Positions 17,023 through 23,905 of a stretch of DNA of 35,397 nucleotides are shown here, one piece after another. The stretch's first letter is position 1; every line of letters starts with the position of its first letter. Made by a program: the position numbers and the translations under genes. The notes beneath the pieces were generated by a model that saw only the letters and a program-made list of their open reading frames with translations, was not told the origin of the DNA and searched no databases. Source of the DNA: Phycisphaerae bacterium (GTDB lineage Bacteria > Planctomycetota > Phycisphaerae > Phycisphaerales > Phycisphaeraceae); NCBI GenBank assembly GCA_030432595.1, contig JAUIGU010000040.1, forward strand, positions 1-35,397, read 5' to 3'.

Positions 17023-17153
17023 CGTGTGGAGGGTCCGGGTACAGGGTTCAGAGGTGGGGGAAAACAGGCGGCAAAAAGCACGGGTGGGCGGGGGTTGGGG
17101 TCGGCGGCGTCTGGGCGGGGCCCCGGGAGGGGTATCGACGCTGGACGAGACCG

Positions 17154-17159
17154 ACTGTA
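17154..17159 (-). promoter_or_regulatory. possible -10 hexamer of the ppa promoter
   Basis: TACAGT on the minus strand, about 130 nt upstream of the ppa start. The -35 (TGGCTT, roughly 17 bp further) is weak. Confidence 0.35.
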
Positions 17160-17451
17160 GCGGCAATGCCGCCACGAAGCCAGCACTTTTTGAGGGGTCT
17201 TCCCCGCAAGCGTCAAGGTGTCCCACGACCCGAAAACCATTGACGGACCAACGGGCGCGGCTTACGATTTGCAGGGTCATTTCGATGGGAGACGAGGAGT
17301 GAGTTCCAGCCGTGGGTTGATCCCCTGAACGCTTGAGGCGCGTCGCACGACCCGTTCATCGGTCGCTGCGCTTCGGTGCGAAGGTTCTTGGTCCGGTCGG
17401 CCGTGCGGTTGGCGGCGTCTGAAGCGTTTGCATCTCTACGAGGTTCCGAAC

Positions 17452-18156
17452 ATGCAGCAGAGAGTCCATGGTCTTCGGTGGTTCGGGTTGTCCGTCCATG
17501 CTTGCGTGCTCACGGCCTGTCTGGGCGCGGTCACCGCGTCCGCGCAGCTCGTGGCCGGGCCGAACGTCGGCGTGCCGGGGCCGCACGTGACCATCCCGCA
17601 AACATCGATGTCGCACCCCAACTTCGACGGGACCGTCCGCTTCGACTGGGGCGACTTCACGCCCAACGGCGCCAACCCCGTCGCTTACGACGGCAACGCC
17701 GGGCCGCTCGAAAAGTGGCTGACTTTCGATCAGGACCAGGACAACGACGGCGATGTCGATCTTGACGACTTCAATCAACTGATCGCCAACCCGATCACGC
17801 TGCAGGAGAACATCGGGGTCAGCGGGACCACGGCGTGGACCGGCTGGCACGAACGCATCGACACGCCCGGCTGGTCGTGGTTGCCCAACCCGCTGGTCGT
17901 CGGCACGGCCGGCCCCACCAACACCGTGGCCGTCAACACGTCCACGACCATGGACATCACGTTTGACCCGTACCCGCCGGGTGACCTGCTGCGTATCGAG
18001 AAGCAGTTCGTCTTTTCCGCGTCGAACCCCTCGTCGTACGTGAACGATTTCTTTGCGGGGACCCTGATGGTGAAGATCATCGAGTACCCGACGGTGCCCG
18101 AGCCGGCGTCCGCGCTGCTGCTGCTCGGTCTGGCGGCCATCCGGCGGCGACACTGA
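17452..18156 (+). CDS. PEP-CTERM exported protein
   Basis: 234 aa from ATG 17452, with GAGG eight bases upstream. Signal peptide: LSVHACVLTACLGAVTASAQ, cleaved after SAQ or ASA. The mature region has one EF-hand-like loop, DQDNDGDVDLDDFNQLI, which matches a dockerin or calcium-binding loop (D-x-D-x-D-G-x-V-D-x-x-D). It lacks the paired NWG module of the proteins at 1-8636. The C-terminus VPEPASALLLLGLAAIRRRH is a textbook PEP-CTERM tail. The rest (TSMSHPNFDGTVRFDWGDF...) is not recognised. Inference: exosortase-processed surface protein. Confidence 0.87.
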   Translation: MQQRVHGLRWFGLSVHACVLTACLGAVTASAQLVAGPNVGVPGPHVTIPQTSMSHPNFDGTVRFDWGDFTPNGANPVAYDGNAGPLEKWLTFDQDQDNDGDVDLDDFNQLIANPITLQENIGVSGTTAWTGWHERIDTPGWSWLPNPLVVGTAGPTNTVAVNTSTTMDITFDPYPPGDLLRIEKQFVFSASNPSSYVNDFFAGTLMVKIIEYPTVPEPASALLLLGLAAIRRRH

Positions 18157-18195
18157 CCCGGCGCGAAGGCGTGGCGGCTTTACCGGGTTTTGAAG

Positions 18196-18201
18196 TATCG
18201 T
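18196..18201 (+). promoter_or_regulatory. -10 hexamer TATCGT of a probable leaderless promoter
   Basis: TATCGT ends 6 nt before ATG 18208 and no Shine-Dalgarno is present. The gap from the previous stop is only about 50 bp and no convincing -35 is visible. Confidence 0.45.
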
Positions 18202-18207
18202 GGCACT

Positions 18208-18789
18208 ATGGCTTCGGACGCCGACCGACCCATTGACCCGCCGCGAGACCCGGACGCGATGAACGACCCGGCCGACGGTGCCCCGCCGCCTCCGCCACCC
18301 CCGGCGGTGCAGGTCCAGGCCGCGGTGCCGATCGCGACGCACGTGACCTGCCCGAACTGCGGGTACAACCTCACGGGCGTGCCGATCGGCGGGCGCTGCC
18401 CCGAGTGCAGCCTGATGATCGGGCGGGGGACGATCCAGAACCCGAACCTGCCGTCGTCGGGCGAGGCGGTCGCGTCGATGGTGCTGGGCATCGTGTCGAT
18501 CGTGACGTGCTTCGGGTACGGCGTGCTGTCGGTGGTGTGCGGGCCGTTGGCGATTTACTTTGCACGCAGGGCGCGGAAACGGATCAAGGCGGAGCAGTTC
18601 AGCGCGTCGTCGAGCGGCCTGGCGACGGCGGGCTACGTGACCGGGATCATCGGCACGGTGCTGGGGCTGATCGGCGTGCTGTTCCTGGTGTTGATCTTCG
18701 TGCTGCCGCTCCTGTTGGCGCTGATTGCCGCGGGTTCGGGGGCGGGAGCGGGCCCGGGGGTGACGCCCGGGCCGGTGTTCTCGCCGTGA
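18208..18789 (+). CDS. zinc-ribbon, proline-rich, DUF4190-like membrane protein
   Basis: 193 aa. The N-terminus is hydrophilic with a run of seven prolines (about residues 28-34). It is followed by a zinc ribbon CPNCGYNLTGVPIGGRCPEC (two CxxC pairs), then a DUF4190-like pair of membrane segments: ASMVLGIVSIVTCFGYGVLSVVCGPLAIYFARRARKR and TAGYVTGIIGTVLGLIGVLFLVLIFVLPLLLALIAA. The short glycine/alanine/proline tail is disordered. Known: such membrane proteins are common in Planctomycetes and Actinobacteria and have no assigned function; the zinc ribbon should face the cytoplasm. Confidence 0.85.
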   Translation: MASDADRPIDPPRDPDAMNDPADGAPPPPPPPAVQVQAAVPIATHVTCPNCGYNLTGVPIGGRCPECSLMIGRGTIQNPNLPSSGEAVASMVLGIVSIVTCFGYGVLSVVCGPLAIYFARRARKRIKAEQFSASSSGLATAGYVTGIIGTVLGLIGVLFLVLIFVLPLLLALIAAGSGAGAGPGVTPGPVFSP

Positions 18790-18866
18790 CGCGGGTCGGC
18801 TTGGGGGAGGCGACGCGACATATTCGGGTTCGGAGTCGTCGTTGGGCCCAGGACGGTGGCTCGCTT

Positions 18867-18872
18867 TACACT
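18867..18872 (+). promoter_or_regulatory. -10 hexamer TACACT of a probable leaderless promoter
   Basis: TACACT ends 6 nt before GTG 18879. A TTGGGC lies 19 bp upstream as a possible -35. No Shine-Dalgarno. Confidence 0.5.
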
Positions 18873-18878
18873 GCACGG

Positions 18879-19835
18879 GTGGCATCGCCGACGTCCTTGA
18901 AACAGCGTGATGAATCGGGCCTGCGCCGCCGGCCCGCGTGGCTGCGGGCGTTGGGCGACCGGGAGCCGCCGGCGACGCTGACGGCGGGCGGGGTGCCGTA
19001 CCGCCGGGCGGCGGTGTACAAGCACGACGCGTTCGCGTGTACGTGCCGGTACGAGGCGGTGGCCCGGGAACACCCGACCCTCATCGTGAAATTCTGCCGG
19101 ACGCAGTCGGCGTTCGGCGTGCCGTTCGCGTGGCTGGGAGCCCACTTGCGGAACAAGGAAGCGCGGTTCTACCGGGCGCTGCACGATGTCGATGCGGTCC
19201 CGGCCTTGGTGGCGGACATTGAAACGGGCAAACGGGCGTGCCGACATGTCTTGGCCCATGTGTTCGTTGACGGCGAGCCTTTGCAGCCGGGCGTTGAGAT
19301 CGACGGCTCGTTCTTCCCCGCGCTGTTCGCGTTAATCGACACCGTGCACCAGCGCGGCATCGCGGTCGTTGACCTCAACAAGATCGACAACGTCATCGTG
19401 GACAAACTCGGGAAACCGCACCTGCTGGACTTTCAGTTGTCGGTGATGGGCGCGGCGTGGTGGACGTGGAACCCGCTGGGCAAAGCCTGGCTGCGGAGTC
19501 TGCAGCGCAGCGACCGGTACCACCTGGCCAAGCAGTGGCGTCGGTTGCAGCCCGAGGCGTTCGCGGCGTCGGGGATGGACGTGGAGGCGCTGCGGCCGGC
19601 GAGCGTGCGGGTGTGGCGGAAGGTGTGGCGGCCCGTGATCCTGCTGCGTCGGCGGATGTTCGTCGCGCTGGGCGTGCGAAGAAACCGCGGCACGGCCGAC
19701 ACCGAGCTGACGCCCGAGGCGGCGATGCACGCGGCCACCGGCAATCATCGAAACGACGACACGAGAACCAACCCGACTTCGCCGGCGACGGGAGAGACGT
19801 TGCAGCGGACGACGCAACAGGCCCTATCGACATGA
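18879..19835 (+). CDS. protein-kinase-fold protein (Kdo/lipopolysaccharide-kinase-like)
   Basis: 318 aa from GTG 18879, chosen because it follows a TANNNT box by 6 nt and removes a low-complexity extension. The kinase-fold landmarks are in order: Lys71 in LIVKFCR (ATP-binding lysine), Glu94 in NKEARFYRAL (its salt-bridge partner), a catalytic loop VVDLNKIDNVIV with Asp165 where H-x-D-L-x-x-x-N is usual, and LLDFQLS with Asp184 at the DFG position. The HxD histidine is replaced by Val, and Asn and Asp are kept, as in small-molecule or sugar kinases of the Kdo kinase/RIO-like group. The C-terminus is basic (RVWRKVWRPVILLRRR) and could lie on the membrane. It overlaps the LOG-family gene by 4 bp. 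Substrate unknown. Confidence 0.72.
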   Translation: MASPTSLKQRDESGLRRRPAWLRALGDREPPATLTAGGVPYRRAAVYKHDAFACTCRYEAVAREHPTLIVKFCRTQSAFGVPFAWLGAHLRNKEARFYRALHDVDAVPALVADIETGKRACRHVLAHVFVDGEPLQPGVEIDGSFFPALFALIDTVHQRGIAVVDLNKIDNVIVDKLGKPHLLDFQLSVMGAAWWTWNPLGKAWLRSLQRSDRYHLAKQWRRLQPEAFAASGMDVEALRPASVRVWRKVWRPVILLRRRMFVALGVRRNRGTADTELTPEAAMHAATGNHRNDDTRTNPTSPATGETLQRTTQQALST

Positions 19836-20902
19836 ACGAACCGAACCCCCCCACACCAAACCGCACGCCGGCCCCCGACCGCAGCAACGTCCCGGCCGAC
19901 CTCAACCGCCTCATCATCGACGCCGGCGGCGACCCCGACGCCTTCCACGGACGCAACGTCCGCGACGTCTTGCTCACCGGGCTCAAGCTGCTGGGCGACG
20001 GGTCGGACACCGGCGAGGTCAAGCTCATCAACCGCGCGCTCAAGGAACTGCGCTACGCGTTGAAGGTCTTCCGCCCGTACCGCGACACGCCCAAGATCAG
20101 CATCTTCGGCAGCGCCCGCACGCCCGAAGACCACCCCGACTACGTCCAGGCGGTGCGCTTCGCCCGGACCATGGCCGAGTCCGGGTGGATGGTCATCACC
20201 GGCGCCGGCGACGGCATCATGCGGGCCGGTCACGGCGGCGCGGGGCGCGAGGCGTCGTTCGGCGTGGCGATCCGGCTGCCGTTCGAGACCAACGCGAATG
20301 ACGTCATCGTCGGCGACCCCAAGCTCGTCACCTTCCGCTACTTCTTCACCCGCAAACTCATGTTCATGTGGATGAGCCACGCGGTCGCCCTGTTCCCCGG
20401 CGGATTCGGCACGCAGGACGAGGGCTTTGAGGCGCTCACCCTCATCCAGACCGGCAAGGCGCCGCTGGTCCCCATCGTCATGATCGACCCGCCCGGCGGT
20501 GACTACTGGCACCACTGGGACAACTACATCACCAAGTCCCTCCTCGACAAAGGCTGGATCAGCCCCGAGGACAAGAACCTTTATTTCGTGACGGACGACG
20601 CCTCCGCCGCCGCCCGGCACGTCATCAACTTCTACCGCAACTACCACTCGCAGCGCTTCGTCAAGGACAACCTCGTGCTGCGCATCCGCCGGCCGCTCAA
20701 GGACAAGCAGATCGAGGCGCTCAACGACGAGTTCGGCGACCTCGTGGTGGACGGCAAGATCGAGCAATCCGGCCCGCTCGAAGGCGAGAAGATGTTCCCC
20801 GCCCTGCCCCGCCTGCACTTCCACCACACCAAGCACGGTTACGGGAGACTGCGCGCCATGATCGACCGCATCAACGCCGCCGACGCGGAGAACGCGCGGT
20901 GA
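19832..20902 (+). CDS. LOG-family Rossmann-fold protein (TIGR00730-like nucleotide phosphoribohydrolase)
   Basis: 356 aa. ATG 19832 overlaps the stop of the kinase-like gene (ATGA), so translation is probably coupled. After about 80 N-terminal residues comes SIFGSARTPEDHPDY, then TGAGDGIMRAGHGGAGREASFGVAIRLPFE, then the diagnostic FPGGFGTQDEGFEALTLIQTGK (PGGxGTxxE). Known: this family, long annotated as 'lysine decarboxylase', hydrolyses nucleoside 5'-monophosphates (cytokinin-activating LOG, bacterial PpnN). The length and the N- and C-terminal extensions resemble the longer bacterial members. Conserved Arg and Glu of the active site are present. The physiological substrate here is unknown. 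Confidence 0.9.
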   Translation: MNEPNPPTPNRTPAPDRSNVPADLNRLIIDAGGDPDAFHGRNVRDVLLTGLKLLGDGSDTGEVKLINRALKELRYALKVFRPYRDTPKISIFGSARTPEDHPDYVQAVRFARTMAESGWMVITGAGDGIMRAGHGGAGREASFGVAIRLPFETNANDVIVGDPKLVTFRYFFTRKLMFMWMSHAVALFPGGFGTQDEGFEALTLIQTGKAPLVPIVMIDPPGGDYWHHWDNYITKSLLDKGWISPEDKNLYFVTDDASAAARHVINFYRNYHSQRFVKDNLVLRIRRPLKDKQIEALNDEFGDLVVDGKIEQSGPLEGEKMFPALPRLHFHHTKHGYGRLRAMIDRINAADAENAR

Positions 20903-20913
20903 TGGAAAGAAAC

Positions 20914-20943
20914 AAAGCCCGGGGACGGCCGTCCCCGGGCTTT
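20914..20943. terminator. bidirectional rho-independent terminator
   Basis: AAAGCCCGGGGAC-GGCC-GTCCCCGGGCTTT is a 13-bp perfect stem flanked by A and T runs, between convergent genes ending at 20902 (+) and 20970 (-). It should stop both. Confidence 0.9.
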
Positions 20944-20969
20944 ATTGAGGCATCAACAATTGAATTCTT

Positions 20970-21944
20970 TCACTCCCCTTCCACCACCGGCGTGTCGTTG
21001 CGGTTGAGGTATTCGAACATCGATGCGTCGTAGACCACAATGTCTTCGTAGCCCAGTTCGCGCAGCGCGAGGTACGGCAGGGACACGCGCGTGCTGGTCT
21101 GGCAGTAGAGCACGACCGTCTTGTCCGGCGTGATGCCGTGGTCCAGGTGCAGCTCGACGATGCGGTCGGCGGACTGGGTCCGGTGGTCTTTGTCCATCAG
21201 TTCGGCGTAGTCGATGCGGACGGCGCCGGGGATGTGCCCGCCGCGGGTGTTCTTGCGTTTGTTTTCGCCGGTGAACTCGGGCAGCGAGCGCGTGTCGTAG
21301 AACACGACGTTTTCGTCGTCGAGGTGGTTCAGCACGTCGGGCAGGTTCCACACCGCGCCGTCCCGGGGGGTCGCTTCGTAGACGGTGGTGCTGAGTTGCG
21401 TGGGCTCGGCGGTGGTGTCGAAGCCGGCGTCCGTCCAGCGGTCGAGCCCCTGGCCGTCGAGGAAGTGCAGCGACCCGCGGTGCCCGAGCATGTCGAGGAT
21501 CATCAGCGGCACGGTGCCGTCGGCCTTGCCGGCGTGGCTGCCGTAGACCACGACGGTGTCGTCGGCGTCGAGGCCGGCCTGGCTGAAGACCTGCGCGTAA
21601 CGCTCGGCATCGAGCGGCCCGTTCTCGTAGTCGTCGTTGACGCGGAAGAGATACTGGCTGTAGCCCTGGCCGGGCGCGACGGACGGCGTGCGCAGCGACT
21701 CGGGCGGCAGGTTGATCGCGCCGGGGAGGTGCGCGGTCGCGTAGTCGTTGCCGCTGCGCGCGTCGATCACGACCAGGCCGTCGCCGGGTTGGTGCTGTTC
21801 GAGCAGCGCGGCGAGGTCGGCGGGGCCGATGAACGTGCCGCGTTTAGTGTCGGGGGTGGGCGTCTCGCCCCGCGCGGCCCCCGTGAACAACAGGCCGGCC
21901 ATCACGACCGGAAACAACAGGGCGGCGAAGGTTCGACGCGGCAT
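20970..21944 (-). CDS. exported two-domain rhodanese (thiosulfate/3-mercaptopyruvate sulfurtransferase)
   Basis: 324 aa from ATG 21944, with GAGGT seven bases upstream. Signal peptide: TFAALLFPVVMAGLLFTGAARG. Two rhodanese domains follow. The N-terminal one (DARSGNDYATAHLPGAINLP ... TVVVYGSHAGKADG) has no cysteine at the active-site loop and should be inactive, as usual for tandem rhodaneses. The C-terminal one has VLYCQTSTRVS with catalytic Cys281 and the typical DTRSLPEFTG...HIPGAVRIDY. The loop C-Q-T-S-T-R differs from the CRxGx[RT] of classic rhodanese and the CGSGVT of 3-mercaptopyruvate sulfurtransferase, so the sulfur donor is open. Periplasmic by the signal peptide. Confidence 0.9.
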   Translation of the reverse strand: MPRRTFAALLFPVVMAGLLFTGAARGETPTPDTKRGTFIGPADLAALLEQHQPGDGLVVIDARSGNDYATAHLPGAINLPPESLRTPSVAPGQGYSQYLFRVNDDYENGPLDAERYAQVFSQAGLDADDTVVVYGSHAGKADGTVPLMILDMLGHRGSLHFLDGQGLDRWTDAGFDTTAEPTQLSTTVYEATPRDGAVWNLPDVLNHLDDENVVFYDTRSLPEFTGENKRKNTRGGHIPGAVRIDYAELMDKDHRTQSADRIVELHLDHGITPDKTVVLYCQTSTRVSLPYLALRELGYEDIVVYDASMFEYLNRNDTPVVEGE

Positions 21945-22176
21945 GGGGCACACCTCGGTGAATAAGGAAGTGAAAGCGGAATCACGAATCAACCCCCGCG
22001 GGGCAATCAAAACCTCCGGGGGGAAAGTCCGGCGTGATCGTCCCTGATTCGGTGCGCGGTCCCGGGCGTCGTGACGCATCCGTGCCGACGGGGTCTGAAC
22101 CGGCGCTTAGCCAGCGCTTGGTCGGTGGGTCGGTGCGTCCACCCCCGCGCCGGGGCTGCAAACGCGGCGGAAAAAG

Positions 22177-22251
22177 GGTGACCGAGGGGACTCGAACCCC
22201 CGACCCTCGGGATCACAACCCGATGCTCTAACCAACTGAGCTACGGTCACC
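22177..22251 (-). tRNA. tRNA-His (anticodon GTG)
   Basis: On the minus strand the molecule folds as a complete cloverleaf: acceptor GTGACCG with CGGTCAC, D arm AGCTC...GAGC, anticodon arm TCGGG-TTGTGAT-CCCGA (anticodon GTG), T arm CGGGG-TTCGAGT-CCCCT region. The extra G at 22251 (G-1) opposite C73 is the tRNA-His identity pair. The 3' CCA is not encoded (C then a T-run follows). Confidence 0.97.
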
Positions 22252-22294
22252 GTCGCCGCCCGCGGCCGTCGGAAAGCCCGCGGGGGAAAGGAAA

Positions 22295-22323
22295 AAAGTA
22301 CGCGGCCCGGCCCGGCGTGTCAA
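22295..22323 (-). promoter_or_regulatory. sigma-70-type promoter of tRNA-His
   Basis: On the minus strand TTGACA (22318-22323), a 17-bp spacer and TACTTT (22295-22300), giving a leader of about 37 nt before the tRNA. Confidence 0.8.
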
Positions 22324-22488
22324 AGCCCCCGGCCGCGCAAGCGTCTGAAGGCCATCCCGGCGTTGCGGTCCCTGGATCGGGCGGCCGCCTGCATGAAATC
22401 TCAAAATCGGCGACAATGTCTGGCCGCGCCGCACCTGCCCACCGCACCCGAACGCCCGGCCCGGCCGTTGATTTCCCGGAACCCAAAC

Positions 22489-22983
22489 ATGATCGCCGTC
22501 TTCCGATCGATGCCTGGATACGCCCGCCGCCTTGGTTTGGTTTTTCTGCTCGCGCTGGGGTGCGTCGCCTCCGTCGCGATGCCCGGCTGCACCGCGGACA
22601 CCGGACCGCTGCCGGCGCTGGCGTTCAGCGACGACGGCGCGTACCTGCCGCACCAGCTCGCCGAAGGCCTGGTCGTCGATGAGCAATCGCCGATCCCCGA
22701 CGTGCCCAAGCCGCTGCGTTTCGTGCCGGTGCCGTCGCGGTCGTCGTCGAGCTTCGACGGCGCGGCACGGACCGTGACGCACGTGTACCAGGGCCGGTCG
22801 AAGCTCGACGAGTTGGAAACCTTCTACCGCGCCGCCGCCGCGAACCACGGCTGGCGCCCCGCCACCGCCGGCGCCGACGCCGGCCCGATCCTGACCTACG
22901 CCAAGGGCCCGGAGACGCTCCAAGTTGCGCTCTCGCGCGCCGGCGGCGTGTCTACCGTCACCGTACTGATCCGGCCGCGCTGA
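22489..22983 (+). CDS. small lipoprotein, hypothetical
   Basis: 164 aa from ATG 22489, which gives the export signal RRLGLVFLLALGCVASVAMPGC with a possible lipobox (M-P-G-C). The mature part has the form seen in other planctomycete lipoproteins: 'PKPLRFVPVPSRSSSSFDG...RTVTHVYQGRSKLDELETFYRAAAANHGWRP', a proline-led segment, an arginine before a Y-x-G turn and an FYR...GW helix. I know of no function. The Shine-Dalgarno is weak. It is divergent from tRNA-His and followed after 68 bp by the gene at 23052; they may form one unit. Confidence 0.75.
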   Translation: MIAVFRSMPGYARRLGLVFLLALGCVASVAMPGCTADTGPLPALAFSDDGAYLPHQLAEGLVVDEQSPIPDVPKPLRFVPVPSRSSSSFDGAARTVTHVYQGRSKLDELETFYRAAAANHGWRPATAGADAGPILTYAKGPETLQVALSRAGGVSTVTVLIRPR

Positions 22984-23014
22984 CGGCGACACCTTCACGT
23001 TTTGTTTTTTCTTC

Positions 23015-23049
23015 ACCGGCCACCCGCCACTGATCACTGGACACTGCTT
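23015..23049. repeat. degenerate 7-bp-period tandem repeat before a start codon
   Basis: Five consecutive 7-mers of the form ACYSNNC (for example ACTGATC, ACTGGAC) end two bases before ATG 23052. A pyrimidine-rich run precedes them. Confidence 0.7.
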
Positions 23050-23051
23050 CC

Positions 23052-23765
23052 ATGGAACGCGACCCCCACCTGCCCGCCCACGACGAAGAGTTGTCGAACT
23101 TCTTCGACGACCTCCGCAAGTTCTGGGACAACCTGGGCACCCCCATCCTGCTGCTGATCGTGATCGGCTCGTTCGGGTACCTGGCGTGGAGCCTGCTCAC
23201 CTACAACCGCGAGGTCTCGCGCGACGAGGCGTGGACGGACCTGGCCGGCTCGACCTCGCCGGCGTCGTTCGAGCAGGTCGCGGACGACCACGGCAACCCC
23301 ACCGTTGCGCAACTGGCGTGGCTGCGGGCGGCGGACCTGTACCTCGACGAGGCGGCCGACGCGGAGGGCGAAGCCCGGGCCGAGAAGCTCGACGAGGCCG
23401 AGGCGTTGTATCAGCGCGTCGTGGACGAGGCGGAGCACAACGAGTTCAAGATCAACGGGCTGGAGGGCCTGGCCATCGTGGCCGAGGGCAAGCGCGATAT
23501 GGAGTTGGCGCGGCAGCGCAACCAGGCGGTGATCGATCTGGCCAAGGAGATGCCGGGCTTCGACACGTGGTCCAGCCGGGCGGCGGTGCGAATGAGCATC
23601 CTGCCGGACCTCGAAACGCCCGTGCGGTTCGTCGACGACCCCAACGCGGACGCCGGCCAGGCGCTGCTGGAAGACGCCAACGCGATCATCGACGACGCGG
23701 TCAACGCGGCGACCGACGGCGCGGCCGAATCGGCACCGGAAGAAGCCCCCGCACCGGGCGAATAA
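23052..23765 (+). CDS. single-pass membrane protein with TPR-like domain
   Basis: 237 aa. An acidic cytoplasmic N-terminus (HDEELSNFFDDLRKFWDNLG) precedes one membrane segment, TPILLLIVIGSFGYLAWSLL (about residues 31-50). A helical domain with TPR-like pairs follows (AQLAWLRAADLYLDEAAD, ARAEKLDEAEALYQRVVDEA, INGLEGLAIVAEGKRDMELARQRNQAVIDLAKEMPG). The C-terminus is acidic and alanine/proline-rich. The arrangement resembles YfgM, the SecYEG-associated ancillary subunit, and related planctomycete proteins; that is an analogy in layout only. Directly before the ATG there is a 7-bp-period repeat and no Shine-Dalgarno; GACACT ends 6 nt before the start, a near match to the local TANNNT boxes. Confidence 0.82.
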   Translation: MERDPHLPAHDEELSNFFDDLRKFWDNLGTPILLLIVIGSFGYLAWSLLTYNREVSRDEAWTDLAGSTSPASFEQVADDHGNPTVAQLAWLRAADLYLDEAADAEGEARAEKLDEAEALYQRVVDEAEHNEFKINGLEGLAIVAEGKRDMELARQRNQAVIDLAKEMPGFDTWSSRAAVRMSILPDLETPVRFVDDPNADAGQALLEDANAIIDDAVNAATDGAAESAPEEAPAPGE

Positions 23766-23804
23766 AGCACGGGGTTGGACGCTAGAAACCTGGCACGGGG
23801 GGGC

Positions 23805-23824
23805 CACGGTCGCTTGCAACCGTG
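23805..23824. repeat. REP-like palindrome, copy c
   Basis: CACGGTCGCTTGCAACCGTG matches the 8751 copy with one base changed, which breaks one pair of the palindrome. It is intergenic, upstream of the pseudouridine synthase gene. Confidence 0.7.
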
Positions 23825-23892
23825 CTTTGTGGGTCACCGACACCGTCGCACGCACCGGCGGCACCCGACCGGGCGCGGGGTTTCGTTTGCTT

Positions 23893-23898
23893 TACGAT
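23893..23898 (+). promoter_or_regulatory. -10 hexamer TACGAT of a probable leaderless promoter
   Basis: TACGAT ends 7 nt before GTG 23906. No Shine-Dalgarno is present. Confidence 0.45.
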
Positions 23899-23905
23899 TG
23901 CTTCG

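Noticed and set aside
16294-17160. 288-codon open frame opposite ppa
   Set aside because: Antisense shadow of the pyrophosphatase gene.
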